Source of the DNA: Toxorhynchites rutilus septentrionalis
Lineage: Eukaryota; Arthropoda; Insecta; Diptera; Culicidae
Direction: 5' to 3'
DNA length: 64,000 nucleotides
Assembly (NCBI RefSeq): GCF_029784135.1
Contig: NC_073746.1
Span: 289,989,089-290,053,088 of the forward strand
Positions within the stretch are counted from its first letter, which is position 1. Each line of letters opens with the position of its first letter. The position numbers and the translations under genes are program-made. Of this stretch, positions 1 through 12,269 are shown piece by piece. The notes beneath the pieces are model-generated. The model had not been told where the DNA came from and did no database searches. It was given only the letters and a program-made list of their open reading frames with translations.

Positions 1-1090
1 TGTCAAGAAGAGCTCTTAGCGGAGATAAGTGTGTGTATATTTAGTTGCTTCAAGTCTGCTCCTTCAAGTATCTGCTCCCGCGTGCATCGCATCGCCTATG
101 ATGGGCGATTGTTTGGTGGTGCCAATTATGAAGCCGTGATTATAAATATAGACAAGGAAAAGAGATAGCAGAAGGGGTATATTTGCGCTAGAGTATGAAT
201 AATGGATCTCTTCTGAGACAAATATCCAGTATTTTGGCTTTATTCGAAGCAGTTAACATCACTTGTTTTCCGTCATCATAAGGTCTTCGTTGCCTTTGAC
301 ATTGCGTCAATGCATTGAACTGACGCTATGGTGAAGCAGACGTTAAGGTTGGGCGTCTCTTTATTATTTGTGAAATATCAAGCTAGACAATCGTGAATGC
401 CGTACTGGAATGTTATGAGTTATTTGTGGTCGCGTGCCACGAGCAAAACTGCCTTAAACAAGTATGGCATTTGCGTTATTCTTTATCATAATGAAGCAAT
501 CCTACTCTTACTGAGATTAACAGAAACAGTTGATTTCGTTTATTTAGTCACCAGCAAAGTAAATGTCGTTCTGGAATTTTGTATGTGATTTGGTTTCACT
601 TGCCAGTAGCAAAACTTTCTCCACTGAGGATGACAGCTGCGCTAATCTCAAAAATAAGACAGTAATACAATTTTCCTAGAGGTCAGTAATATCAACAGAT
701 GTTTTTCTTTTGAGAATAGCACAAAATGAAATTTTCACAGCGTTCTAAAAAATATCCGAAGTTACATTGTGGTCATGTGTTGGATACAACCTCTTACATT
801 TTTTTCATTTTCATGGTTCCGATGATTTTATTATGTTCGTGAATTTAAATGTATAAGACTAAACATCGAAACATAACATACATATTTTTCTTATATAAAA
901 TTTTTATCTCTGATTTGCGATGCAATCCGTTCATTTTGACATACTTTTAAGATGTGAAAAGAAATTTCGGGACCTAGGACGTTATATTTTTTACAATCTT
1001 TTCTAAAAGCTCGTTATATTCATCCGTTACATTCTTCCTAGAGTGACGCCCTATAGAGAATTCAAATACATAGTCGTACGTCAAAATGAA
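1..1090. other. AT-rich DNA, no gene recognised
   Basis: There is no open frame longer than about 60 codons and no recognisable protein motif, tRNA-like box or inverted repeat. It is probably intergenic or intronic DNA. Confidence 0.5.
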
Positions 1091-1094
1091 AAAC

Positions 1095-1472
1095 AAACGC
1101 TTCTTCGATTTTTGGATATGTGAAAAAGCTCAGCTTACAAAAAAAAAATAAAAAAAATGGCGCTCTTAGTTCCGAAACCATGTAGACTATAAAAAAAACA
1201 AATACTCTCAATAATTACAAAACAAAATATTTTTTTTCCGAAAATTTTTGTTTAAGGAACGCTAGCTCATTGGCTTCAAACTGATTTGTAGATCATCTGA
1301 ATTGGTTCAGTAATTCAAAAGTTATAAATTTAGATTTTTTTGTGCCACCTTAAAATGGAAATGGGCACCCTAATGAAAAAAAAACCGGGTCTAATATTTT
1401 CCGATAAGGAACAAAACTATCAATTTAAACGAAAATCCGAGAACCACTATATCGGTTTGGCATGGAATGGCT
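1095..1472 (-). repeat. Dispersed noncoding repeat, family A, copy 1
   Basis: On the minus strand this begins CCATTCCATGCCAAAC and carries GATATAGTGGTTCTCGG, then a TATTAGACCCG box, then a CCATTTCCATTTTA box. The same ordered boxes occur at 26,783-27,195 (+), 29,500-29,725 (+) and 31,245-31,445 (-). This copy and the 26.8 kb copy match furthest, to about 380-410 bp. No coding potential or clear terminal inverted repeat was seen, so the class is unknown. Confidence 0.75.
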
Positions 1473-1673
1473 GTATATGTATACATCTAATTTCCATTTA
1501 GACAATTCCTCGTCTCGAAATAGAGTAACTGTCCATAGGCAAGGAGAATCCTGTCGTCTATTAGTTGATAAGTGGGTAAACGAGTATTCATTTCCTTGAG
1601 TACAAATGAGTGAGTACGAGTTTTACATGTGTCCACTACGAACGAGCGCGCAGTATCGTATTGTGAGTCTGCT

Positions 1674-1869
1674 AAGAAAGAGATAGAAGGAGAGAGAGAG
1701 AGAAAGAGAAAAAGAGAAAAAGTGATAAAGAGAGAAAGTGATAAAGAGAGAAAGAGAGAAAGAGAAGAAGAGAGGAAGGGAGAAAGAGAGAAAGAGAGAA
1801 AGAGAGAAAGAGAGAAAAAGAGAAGAGAAAAAAAGAGAGTGAGAGAGAAAGAAAGAGAGAAAGAGAGAG

Positions 1870-1905
<36 letters not shown>

Positions 1906-1906
1906 G
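1674..1906. repeat. GA-rich microsatellite
   Basis: About 230 bp of purine-only AGAGA/AAAGA repeats. It produces spurious arginine/lysine/glutamate-rich (+) and serine/leucine-rich (-) open frames with no real protein signal. It lies about 35 bp before a hAT-like element. Confidence 0.95.
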
Positions 1907-1941
1907 ACAGCAGTACAAGCCTCATTGAAGGCTGTCCTGAC

Positions 1942-2801
1942 CAGTGATGCCAACAAAATTTTTGAAAAAGTTGGAAAAATTGCAAAAAAAACTGGAAAAT
2001 TTAAAAAAAACTGAATAAAAGCTGGGACAATTGTATTTTAAATATTTTTTTTATCAACTTAGTTTATATTAGCAATTAAAATTAGGATATCCATTGAAAG
2101 GGTCAGTATGTAGCACTGGTACTTACGTATTAACGCCACTGGTGCGTAAATTTCATTATGAATTCTTTTCGCAATGAAATTTATTTTGAGGCCAAGGTTT
2201 GGGTCGCCTCGGTCTCTTATCCTCGTTAGATAGATACCTCGCTACTTGGCTATTTTGGACAAGAGACCCCTTTCCAGAATGAAGTGATACCATCGACCCC
2301 CTATAGCTAAAGTTTTAAAAAATTTGCGGTTGGTTACTTGAGGTTACTTGACATCATTCTCTCATCAAGAATAGACATAAAACTCAGTAAATAACAAGTA
2401 ATAATAATTATATAATTACAAACACAAATTACAACAATAATACTTTCTACAAAAAATTTTGTCGTTCTTATAACAAGTTGGTTCACGTAACACCACTTAT
2501 ACAGGAACATGAAAATAAAAACTTGTGTTAATTAATGGTTGACCTGGTCGACCACCAAACCTCTGGGAATCCAATATCGACCCCAAAGGGATATAGAGAG
2601 AGAATGACGATATTCGTCATAAAGGTCTTCGATGGGAGTGGAGTAAAATTCTAATAACTAGAAGAAAAGAATATAATTTTGGGGAGTAAAAAACATGAAA
2701 ATGCCGAATAAATAAAAAAACTGGAGATTTTTTGGCTGTTTTGCTAGCAGGCTAAAAAAAACTGGCAATATACAGGAAAAACTGGAAGGATGGCAACTCT
2801 G
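1942..2801. mobile_element. Non-autonomous hAT-like element
   Basis: The left end reads CAGTGATGCCAAC. The right end, reverse-complemented, reads CAGAGTTGCCATC. The flanking 8-mers are GTCCTGAC (1934-1941) and GTCCCGAC (2802-2809), 7 of 8 identical. Terminal CAGNGNTG inverted repeats with 8-bp target duplications are the hAT signature (family knowledge). The 860-bp interior is AT-rich with no transposase frame, so it would need a transposase supplied elsewhere. The imperfect duplication suggests an old insertion. Confidence 0.65.
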
Positions 2802-2889
2802 GTCCCGACTCAAATTGGAACGTTTTCAAATGGCTGCAACTTTTTACCCATTGGATATTTTCTATTGAAACTTTGAGTAAAATAAGTTC

Positions 2890-3310
2890 AATGTGTATTT
2901 TATAAAGGATTTTGATCCCCTCCCATCGTGTCATCAGCAGGAAGCTGGGAATGGTACAATTTACAGTAAGTCATGCTTTAAATCGATGCAAATCGGTTCG
3001 TGCAAAAACAGAAAAAATGAAGGATTACTTACGTACAAAGTCCAAAAGTCACCGAATCACAATGAACGACAGAATACGGTGGCAAAATAACGAGCGCGAA
3101 AACTCTACACCCAGATGCTGTCAAGACCGTATTGCCACGTTATGGATGACGAGATGTATGCCAAAGCAGACTTCCAGCAGCTCACCATAAGTTTGATGTC
3201 CCTGAAGACGTTATGAAAGCAGAAGATGTCGAAGTTTTGCCAAAAAATACATGGTTTGGCAAGCAATTTGCTCGGGCCAATGGGCAGGTGTATTTTAACC
3301 CGGTAACGAC
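2890..3310 (+). pseudogene. Decayed Tc1/mariner (ITm-type) transposase fragment
   Basis: Translated pieces read SRKLGMVQFTVSHALNR (helix-turn-helix), then EKMKDY, KSHRITMNDR, and in a shifted frame FDVPEDVMKAEDVEVLPK and ANGQVYF. They follow the same order as the better-preserved transposase at 53,227-54,243 (KMLGIVQSTVSRVLKR, KAPNRDERQ, TVNGQVY). The order therefore runs DNA-binding domain, linker, start of the catalytic domain, with several frameshifts and stops. No second or third catalytic acid was found and no terminal repeats are visible. It cannot encode a working transposase. Confidence 0.6.
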
Positions 3311-6300
3311 CAAGCCGTATTTTTTTTTTAAAGTTGTTAGTGTAATTTTTACTATTGACGCTAAAGAAACCTCAATGTTAAAGAATAATTTTTTCCCATT
3401 ATCCTTTTTCCGGGAATTGACTGTTCGAAAAATCCGTGCCAGATCAATAATTTGCAGCATTTCGTCCGCTCAAGAACAAACACGGTATATTTACAAAAAA
3501 TTTAACGGTTTTGTGATTCTTGTAGTTGACCAAGTAAAATAAAAATCCAAAATATTCTGTTCTCTTGGCTTCCACCTTGCCCAACCTTTGGAAAACTCAA
3601 CTGATCGTAACAAAATATTCACAACAGAAAGAGGGTACTTTCAAAATACACTGATGTCAACAAATTACAGAACCGATTTCTAGTGGTCCAGAACACGTGT
3701 AAGAAAAGCAGTTGTCGAAAATCAACTGTACATTCAAAATAGCCGTACTTGTCAGCATAAGTTAGAGACATGAGTACCAACATAAAGCCACAAAAAAATC
3801 TAGAATCGAATATGCGAAATTCGAAAGCCGCGATACTTTTTGAACAGACCTCGTATTGCAAGCTTTGAACAATCATTTGGCGCCATAATTCCAGCTATTT
3901 AACCACTTTTACTCTTTGTGTTGACTTATTGAAAATCGTCGCATCGGCTTGGAATTGTATTATTTATGTAACTATCCAACATTTAATTTATCTTAAAATA
4001 AATGATATTACTACTTGTCTCATTTCCAAACTAAACCACTTACATTCCATCTCATGTTGTATCTTTCATTACTCCACAGATACCGAAATTCGTGATCTGA
4101 GCGTAACGCATCGCGGCTCCAACGGATGCCGTCCAGGACACCGGAATAATCAATCCACCTGGATCATCTCGCTCGTTCTCTGCTGGGTGTTGGCCACCAC
4201 TACGCATCGGCTCAAATTTTGAAGGCGATTATCAGTCATGTAAGCGGATACTAAGTTACGATCAGCAATCCACATTCACGAAAAATACACACACATTCTC
4301 TGGAAACAAACATTCAATTTACAGGGAGTGTAAGGATTAAGTTTCAATCATTGCATTCGAATTACAAATTCCGATTAAACAAAGCTCCAATGTGTAGTGG
4401 AGCATCTGTGTATCATTTGCATTTTCGTTGTCAAATGGTTATTAATCTGTAATTTGATTAACCGGCGGTATATTTAACGCACTCAGCTGGAAGGGGGAAT
4501 CATCCCGGCTTACGTTGACGAATCTCGTTACGTTTCGTTTGAACGGAGCATTATGAATAGCAACAGAAATGATGCAACCAAAAAGACTATTTTTGATATG
4601 AAGCCAGGAAAGAAAATAATTTTAAAAAAACCTATAAATAAATAACGAGACAAAAATGTTCGATAAGCGAGAGGGGCGATTAAGTTAATTTATTTTTAAT
4701 TAAATTTAAATTGCCGGGATGGTTGAAACCTCCTCTTGTTATGTATTTTCAGTTTGCTTTATTATTATCGTTGTTATTTTTTCATTGCTCCGTGCCAATA
4801 AAGAGAGACCCCCTCAATTTGGGAGCTAATGGAAAATACCACATGAAAAGCGCGAAAATGTGCGGTCGTCAGCACGAGATACTGGAGGTTCCGCAACCAA
4901 AGAGAATTACTCGGTGGTATTAAAAACAATTCAAACAAAAAGAAGCGGAACATGTGGTCAGCTATTTCGCTCGGGATCGAAATGGCAAAAACTTGATAAT
5001 TCATTGAAAATTAATTTGGATCTGTCATAGGCTGACAGAGAGGGGCGATCTGCTGCGGTACGAAGAAAAGGATAACATCAGTTCGTTTTCCAATGTGTCA
5101 TGTGAGATTATCGTTGTCGGGAGGAGATAATTGATGAAATATAACCTTTTCTTGTGTAACGGATCACGTCTATTAGCAAAACTTCCTTTTTCACTATAAT
5201 TACATACATTTGCAATAAAATGGCACACGTGTGGATTTTTTTTTCTCGAAAACAAACATTCCAGCACTCATTTGTTCGGCAGCCATATTTCGGAGCGAAC
5301 ACAAAAAAATGTTTTTTCCCCCAGGGTTAATTGAACGTTGCTTTGCGGAGAGCCGCCAACGGGGATTCGTTCATTTTCGTTCTGCGGCATTTCGAGTTGA
5401 TTTCGCTGGTCAAATTTGGCGGAAATGAGAACAATGAATGTCTAGATGTATTCAAAATATTGCCACCGGCCGCACCGATTGTGTGTGTATTTGTGCGTAT
5501 CGGCGCGGACAATACGCACACGCAAGCCGAACCCTAAACGAATAAAAATAAAAATGGGAAACGCTTATATTTTCACAATCATCATTACGATGATTGTTAT
5601 TTTTTATTACCGGTTACCGGAATATTTCCGGTTTTTTGTTGTTGCCTTCGCACCAGCGACTGAGGATACGATGATGACGGATTGTGAGTGTTATGCAAAT
5701 CGATGTTTAAAATTGCTTTAAAGCGGATCGATGAGGTTACTTTAAACGTTTGGAATATATACTCACTTTTTCCCCGATTGTTCATTTAAGTTTTGCAACA
5801 CTCGACTACTATATACGACAGGTTGTCTTTGTCTTTGATCTCTATATAGGGGGGCACTCTACGAAAAATGTAACGATTTATTAAGAGTTTTCAAACGCAT
5901 ATTACTCGAAATGGTTATTTCGACATATGTTGTGTTTTATATCATTATATATCTTTTTGCCTAAATTCGGGCGTTAGCTCATAATGTGAGTTGATGCGTA
6001 AAATGAATTATTCTCCATTTACCGATAAAAGGCATTAATTCTATATTATATCGTATGTTGTCCAATCAATTTGTGCTCAATTCATGTTTTTATCGTGTAG
6101 GTTTCACTACTAACAATTTGTGTAATTATGGTCCAGGATGTCATAATATCGAGTATGTTGTTTGGTTATGTAAAAATGCAATAAATGAATTTAAATGGCT
6201 GCTGATTTAGAAGATCGAAAGGGTATACCCACGTAAATCAGATTATGACAGCTTGAGTAATCGCGATCTCACAGGGCTATAAAGTTATTATAAACAATGT

Positions 6301-6379
6301 TGCGGACAACGTGGTAACGAAGGAAATGATGCTATTTTTATCTATAATATATTTTTGTAGTCATAGATTGATTTGACTC
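3311..6379. other. Noncoding stretch, no gene recognised
   Basis: About 3 kb. Open frames are at most about 100 codons and match no family I know. Base composition is more mixed at 4.1-5.5 kb, with a short GC-richer block near 5,330-5,530, so this may be non-repetitive host DNA (intron or intergenic). No splice-linked exon set could be built. Confidence 0.45.
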
Positions 6380-7990
6380 AGGCATGATTTTTTTTTTTTT
6401 TATTAATTCGTTTATTTTTGCAGGCTCAGTAACTTAAGTTTAAAGGAGCCGAATTCTTAAATATAATTTTAAAACTATATATATATAAACAATTTTCTTA
6501 CATCTATGGTTAGTAAGGTGGAAAACCGATTACTCGCGGTGTACTCGAGTTTAGAAGGGTGACATATTTTTAGGAGAAGGATGGGGTATAAGGAAACTGT
6601 AACAATGTTGATGAACACTCAATTCTTAAATCTGTTCGTATATCTATAGTGTTTTTACATTTCAACTTATTCTACTATTTATAGCAAGGGGACGAATTAC
6701 CCGCAAAGGAAGGAAAGGAGGGTATAAGGACATAGGGACAATCACACACGAAGATCGATAGCTTTATGGAAAACATATATATGGGACATGTAATCAAGGT
6801 CTAACCGAGCCAACACATCTCTCACCGGTACATTGGGCTGTCTTCCTCGGACCCGAAGGGAGTTTTCTAAATTCGATCTGGCGACCAGATACACCTCGCA
6901 CGACCAAACAACGTGTTCGATGTCGCGATAACCTTGGCCACAAACACAGAGATTGCTGCTGGCAAGATTGAAACGAAAGAGTAGTGCATCTAAAGAACAG
7001 TGATTGGACATGAGTCGGGAGAAGGTGCGAATAAAGTCCCGACTCAATTCCAGACTTTTGAACCACGGATTGAGGCTAACCTTAGGGATAATCGAGTGAA
7101 ACCAACGGCCCAATTCATCTTCATTCCACTTGCGTTGCCAGTTAGCGATGGTATTTTTGCGGACTAAAGAATAAAATTCATTGAAGGCGATTTGACGCTG
7201 ATAAATATCGCCTTCAATTGCACCTACCTTTGCTAATGAGTCAGCCCTCTCATTACCCGGAATTGAGCAATGTGAAGGGACCCAGACAAAGGTAATGACA
7301 TAACAGCGTCTGGATAAAGCACTCAAAATTTCTCGTATTCTCTCAAGGAAGTACGGCGAGTGCTTTTCCGGCCTCACTGAACGGATAGCTTCGACAGAGC
7401 TAAGACTATCCGTTACAATGTAATAGTGTTCAACAGGTCGTGAGGCGACGCTGTCCAGCGCCCAATGAATTGCCTCCAATTCAGCAATATACACTGAGCA
7501 AGGATTCTGAAGACTGTGTGAGGTGCTAAAAAATTCGTTGAACACTCCAAATCCTGTGGACTCATTTATAGTGGACCCATCAGTAAAGTACATATTATCA
7601 CAATTGATACCCCTATATTTTTCATCGAAGATCGTTGGAGCGATCCTCGATCGATGATAATCTGGATTTTCATGGATTTTCTCCTTCATGGACAGATCAA
7701 AATGCACAGAGGAATTGATGTAGTCAGGGAAACAAACACGGTTGGGGATATACGAAGAAGGATCAACCTGCATGGAGATGAATTCATGATATGAACTCAT
7801 GAATCCAGAATGAAAATTTAGCTCGATCAGCTGCTCAAAATTTCCGATCACCAATGGGTTCATGACCTTACACCGGATGAAGAACCGAAGAGATAATAAA
7901 TTGAAGCGATCTTTTAGTGGGAGTAGGCCTGCCAAAACCTCGAGACTCATGGTATGCGTTGAGGGCATACATCCCAACGTAGGCATGATT
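6380..7990 (-). mobile_element. 5'-truncated I-type LINE with 10-bp target site duplication
   Basis: A minus-strand non-LTR retrotransposon. AGGCATGATT occurs at 6,380-6,389 and again at 7,981-7,990 as the target site duplication. An A-tail (poly-T on the + strand) starts next to the left copy. The insert holds only the C-terminal RNase H part of ORF2 and about 350 bp of 3' UTR, the usual result of incomplete target-primed reverse transcription. The 3' UTR shares the block CCGATTACTCGCGGT with the LINE at 61.7-64 kb, so both belong to related families. Confidence 0.85.
6742..7980 (-). pseudogene. LINE ORF2 C-terminal fragment: RNase H and zinc-knuckle domains
   Basis: About 413 codons open without interruption. 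It starts at the truncation point with residues TLGCMPSTHTMSLEVLA, just downstream of where the reverse transcriptase domain ends in the related copy at 62.2-64 kb. RNase H motifs are visible in order: YFTDGS (first Asp), AELEAIHWAL (Glu), VTDSLSSVEAI (Asp) and WVPSHCSIPGNERAD (His and last Asp). A C-terminal CVCGQGYRDIEHVVWSC makes a C-x-C-x7-H-x4-C knuckle. The first ATG (7,984-7,986) falls inside the flanking target duplication, so it is not the LINE's own start. Without endonuclease and reverse transcriptase it cannot move. The open frame suggests recent insertion. Confidence 0.85.
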
Positions 7991-8136
7991 ACTCTTTGTC
8001 TTCTTCTGCATGAATGAATAAACAGAAGAAAGGGGTAGTAATGGCTTTAATTGTATTTTTGTGTATATTTTTGAACAGAATGCGGTACCGAATTCTACCA
8101 CGTTATGTCATCTAACCCGTTTGAAGGATACAAGTA

Positions 8137-9124
8137 GGGTAACACGGGGTGATTTGGTCATATGGGGTGATTTGGACCAACCCCTTATCTCAAAAATTAC
8201 GGCTCAACTTGGATTTTCTATAATGTCATTTCCTTCTATTGTTGAACCGTATATACCTAAAGTAAAAAAAACTTTGGTGAAACTTCACAAGTAGAGAGAA
8301 ACGGTAGCATAAATACATCAAGTACTTCGAGCGTCAAAAAATGTGAGTTTTCCGATCGTGGTTTTAAGGTTTTTCCCGCTGATTTAACAAACTTTTCGTG
8401 TATTGTGCAGTAAAGTTCGGTTCGTCTACAGAAGAGGAACAATTTGATGTAGCGAAACTGTAAGTTTGATAACAATAAATGAAATTAATTGCATTCTAAT
8501 TTTTGCGTGTTGTGTGGGGTGACATGAACACGTTTCTGTGGGGTGAATTGGTCCTACAGGTTTGAGACTTTCTAATTGGTTCCAGATGCCGCTGAATTAC
8601 AAGAAGAGGATGGACAGACAACGTTGGAAGAAGGAGGAGCTTGAAAGAGCAACGCAGGCCATCGAGAACGGATTTTCTTTGACCAAGCATCAAAAGTGTT
8701 TGAAAATGCTCAACCAACAGTGAAAAGATTCATGCAGAATCCGAGATGGCGTCAATCCAAATTTTCTGGTCTGGAATCTGGCCAAGATACCTGGTATCGA
8801 TCCCAAAACACTGTTACTGATTGTAACATTATTCCAAAATACTTAACATAAACATAAGTATGCTTTTTCGATGAAACACACACTGGACCAGATCACCCCA
8901 CAGACGGTCCAAATCACCCCGCATCAAATTTTAATGTCCAAAAATCATTTCTTTTATTTTATGATATATTTGGTAGGTTGAAGCTTTATATAATGATTAA
9001 ACATTATTTATTGAGAGAAAACAAGTGTAGCTCAGTATACAATGTGACATTTTTTGTTTAGACCGTATTGGTTTGGAAATATTAGGCGATTTGCTTAGGT
9101 GATCCAAATTCCCCCCTTTTCCCC
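8137..9124 (+). mobile_element. pogo-like DNA transposon relic
   Basis: TA dinucleotides (8,135-8,136 and 9,125-9,126) bound ends that read GGGTAACACGGGGTGATTTGG and, reverse-complemented on the right, GGGGAAAAGGGGGGAATTTGG. The GGGGTGATTTGG motif and variants recur inside at both ends (about 8,150-8,180, 8,515-8,555 and 8,890-8,930), so there are subterminal repeats. The interior has a short psq-type DNA-binding domain remnant. No DDE catalytic part was found, so this is an internally deleted copy. Confidence 0.6.
8586..8760 (+). pseudogene. psq-type helix-turn-helix remnant of a pogo-like transposase
   Basis: Starting at an ATG, the frame reads MPLNYKKRMDRQRWKKEELE, continues RATQAIENGFSLTK, then needs a one-base shift to read ASKVFENAQPTVKRF. 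The W-x(4)-L-x(2)-A-x(3)-I-x-NG pattern followed by a K-A-x-x-x-F helix is typical of the psq/CENP-B-like N-terminal domain of pogo transposases (family knowledge). The frame breaks soon after and no catalytic domain follows. Confidence 0.55.
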
Positions 9125-9212
9125 TACATACAGGAAACGGTTTTTCCAAGGCATCCATTTGATGTATCAAAAAAGAATAAAGATACAGATTTTGAGCAAT
9201 GAAGAACTCAAT

Positions 9213-9392
9213 TTAACCCTTTCATTACGACAATGTGCTCCGCCGAAGTGCTTCCCTGTACGGAGCACTGCGCCGAAAAGTATACACATCGCGCTGGTGT
9301 GATCGAAGAGCAGTATGAATTTCATGTCGTCTAAAGATGACGCTCGTCGCGCGGATATCGTCTATAGACGACGCTCGTAACGAAAGGGTTAA
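9213..9392. mobile_element. TTAA-flanked palindromic MITE (piggyBac-like ends)
   Basis: Left end TTAACCCTTTCATTACGA; right end, reverse-complemented, TTAACCCTTTCGTTACGA (17 of 18 match). The TTAA at each end fits the piggyBac target duplication followed by CCCTTT termini (family knowledge). It is 180 bp, noncoding and CG-richer than its surroundings. Confidence 0.7.
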
Positions 9393-9894
9393 ATGAAATT
9401 ACTACACACAATCACAGTCCTATGTCAAGATCCCGTCCGTGCCCTCAGGCTCAGACCCATCAACTTTTTTCAATTCGTTCGTCCCGTTGATATTTCTAAT
9501 GGGGTATTCAGGACAGCACTAAGTTCAGGTCCTCAGTGATGATGGAGTATATGTTCCCCAGAATTACACCTTCTATTTTCAAGAACATCGATCATGGCTC
9601 TGAATTTCTTTCATTTCTCGCCCTTAAGAGAATTTGAGAACTTTTTTGTGCTATTCGTACACGCGAATTCGAATTGTGCTAACAAATTAAAGTTTCATTC
9701 TTTTACTCGTCCTAAACATTCAAATGATACATCCAGCAGAGGGAGTGGAAAACCCATGCACACACACTATTAATTACCCGCGAATGCAAACTGCGCAAAT
9801 AATTTAAAAAAAACGATCCACACAGGAACCGGTTTAACCCTTTCACCTACAACATCAAATCTCACTCATGGTGAAATGACTGCGCCAAAAACTA

Positions 9895-10509
9895 CCGTTC
9901 TGAATCATATTTCGGACAACATCATATTTCGAACACTTTGTTCTAATATCTTGAAATGCTTCATGCACTGATGATATAACTATAAATTTAATATCACAAT
10001 TGCTTCTTTAGAGTGATCCGTTGGTTTCACTATCACTTCGTTTGAGAATAACATTTGAATTATCACATAGTAGGAAAAAAAATCAACAGCACCACTCATT
10101 ATCGTTTGTGTTTGACGTTAGTTTTGCGTGAGCACGTAGAATTTACACATTCATAAATATTTATATTTCTACCATGCTTCATCAGTTAACAGTTTACTGT
10201 GATTGCTTGGTTTCGCAGTTGACTATAAAATATAATCAAGTGTAATGTAATTTTCGTCCATAAAATTACAAAATAAAGTGTCCGAAATTTGATTTAGTGT
10301 CCGAAGTTTGATTCTTATTCGCTTCATTTGAAAAGCATTTTATTCGATGATTTTATTATGTTTTCAATCAAATAGATATCAAAGTAGAAAGCTTAAAAGC
10401 ATATTGAACTTATTTATTAAAAATACCTACCAAATAATACCTGTGCATAAAGTTTAGATCTGTTTTCTGCACCATATGCCTTGAGCGCCCGAAATATGAT
10501 TCGGAACGG
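9895..10509. mobile_element. MITE with TA target duplication
   Basis: Terminal inverted repeats of about 22 bp: CCGTTCTGAATCATATTTCGG on the left and CCGTTCCGAATCATATTTCGG on the right after reverse-complementing. TA flanks both (9,893-9,894 and 10,510-10,511). About 615 bp, AT-rich and noncoding. Internal GTGTCCGAAATTTGATT and GTGTCCGAAGTTTGATT repeat at 10,278-10,312. TA duplication points to the Tc1/mariner/pogo group. Confidence 0.65.
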
Positions 10510-10511
10510 TA

Positions 10512-11240
10512 CAACATCGAGCATATCAGCAGAGTAATAAAATTACTCGATGAGTAACCGATCGAAGGGTTTGCATTTGTTCCGGTTTTTTTTTCGAATT
10601 AAATCGTAGGCTAAATGCATGGGTTAAATGCAAGCGCCAACAACAAAGAAGGTCGAATTCGAACATTGGAAATTACCGTCGGGTGTATTGCATATCGTAA
10701 TTATATGGCCCTTGTATAAATTTTATGTGATTATGGGCATGTCCTGTGAAACCAATGTAACAATAGTGAACACACAGGCCTGTTAAGTGTGTTTGTATAG
10801 AAAACGGTATGTTTTTAAAGCATTTCATAGAATTATTGAGACACTTTTGCTTGACTCATAGCGGGGGCTAGGTGGCCAATATTATAAGAGATGTGATTTG
10901 CCATGAACGCACATTTGACGATTTGAATGAGAACATCACACCACTTGAATTGTTGGTTAAATAACTTAAGTCGCATTCATGATAAAATTGATGTTTTTTC
11001 CAGATACCAAATATAATAATTTTCAATTATGATAATTTCGCAAGGGTTTCACATTAAGCACGTTAAAGGTAATTCTGGAAAAATAACACCTTCCCCTCTT
11101 GTCACGCTTGATCTAAAATACAACGACCTTGATATGTAGCTCAATTTTGCCGGATCCTTTATACGCCTAGATTCACGGGTCATTTCATGTGATCATCTCA
11201 CCCCTAGTGATGGTTAACTTGACCCGTTAAGTCATGTTTT
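10512..11240. other. No feature recognised
   Basis: AT-rich DNA without open frames above 60 codons or visible repeats. Confidence 0.4.
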
Positions 11241-11870
11241 CTATGCAAAGGAAACTATCTCTTCTTCAAGCATTCTTCCGAATAAATTAGAAGAATAAAG
11301 TAGAAGATTGCAAGATTGCAAATGTCTAGCACCTTTCGGATGAATCATCTGTTTCAATAGCCGGTGCACTACTTCTAGCTGATTTAGATTTAAACTGAAG
11401 TCCTCTTTGACATATGTCTCGTCGTCCATCAAAATGCAGTGGTTGGGATTATCCAGAATACGCGAATAATCTTTTAACCATCGTTTTAGCATGATGTTGC
11501 TTTCCCGGAGTTCATTTGGATACTTCCTGCTTCTCGTAGGGTTTCCGATCATTTCTCTTCTTAATCTACTAGATCATTTCGATGCTCAAGTTACGAATAG
11601 AGGCAGATCGATGCCTACAAATATAATTCGCGACCTTCTGTTCGAATCCTGGGACACTAGAACCCGGTTTATGTCCACTTCTTGGCAGTTCCTTCAGGGA
11701 ACACACGTTGCCAAACTTCTCAATTATTTATTTCACACTCCTCGGATACATTTTGGTCTTTTTCGCGATTTGATTGTATTTTACAACCTTCTCGGTGAAT
11801 CGAATGTGTAAAACATTTTTTGTTGTTTCCATTTCGATTTGTGGCATCTTGAAAATAACTTTGAAAACGT
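11241..11870 (-). pseudogene. Decayed ITm (DD37E-like) transposase fragment
   Basis: On the minus strand, pieces read LKELPRSGHKPGSSVPGFEQ (helix-turn-helix linker), SIRNLSIEM (second helix-turn-helix) and, in the open stretch, NHCILMDDETYVKEDF, the first catalytic Asp block. It matches HCLVMDDETYVKADF of the 53-54 kb element. The catalytic domain stops soon after, at about 11,241. Several in-frame stops lie between the blocks. It is the N-terminal half of an old element and no terminal repeats were found. Confidence 0.65.
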
Positions 11871-12269
11871 AAACAAGTTAACTGCTGTTATGTTTTTGAC
11901 AAGTAAACGGAACATGCTACAAATTCACGTCCAGGAAATATGCACCCGTTTGTGAGTAATAACGTACCAAATGTTTAAGATTACTTTTCGATGCTCTCCT
12001 ATATTGGAGAAAAATAACACTTGGATTCTCCGTTTATCCATGTCACAATTTCATATCGTGAATTTAATACATTGACTGAGAAAAATCATGTGTTGACAAT
12101 GAAAAGCAGCTTTTTTGGGATTTTCTACCATTTTTTTAAAACAACACTACATTTCATCCACCGATCGGTATTATTATGTTTCAACATGTCCTAACCTTGC
12201 TGTTGAGTGGTTACCTGACTGATAGTAATCAACGGGTGTCGTGTTCATGTAAAATATTAAGTATGCAAC

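Noticed and set aside
1487..1985. Ser/Leu-rich and Lys/Arg/Glu-rich frames
   Set aside because: Products of the GA microsatellite.
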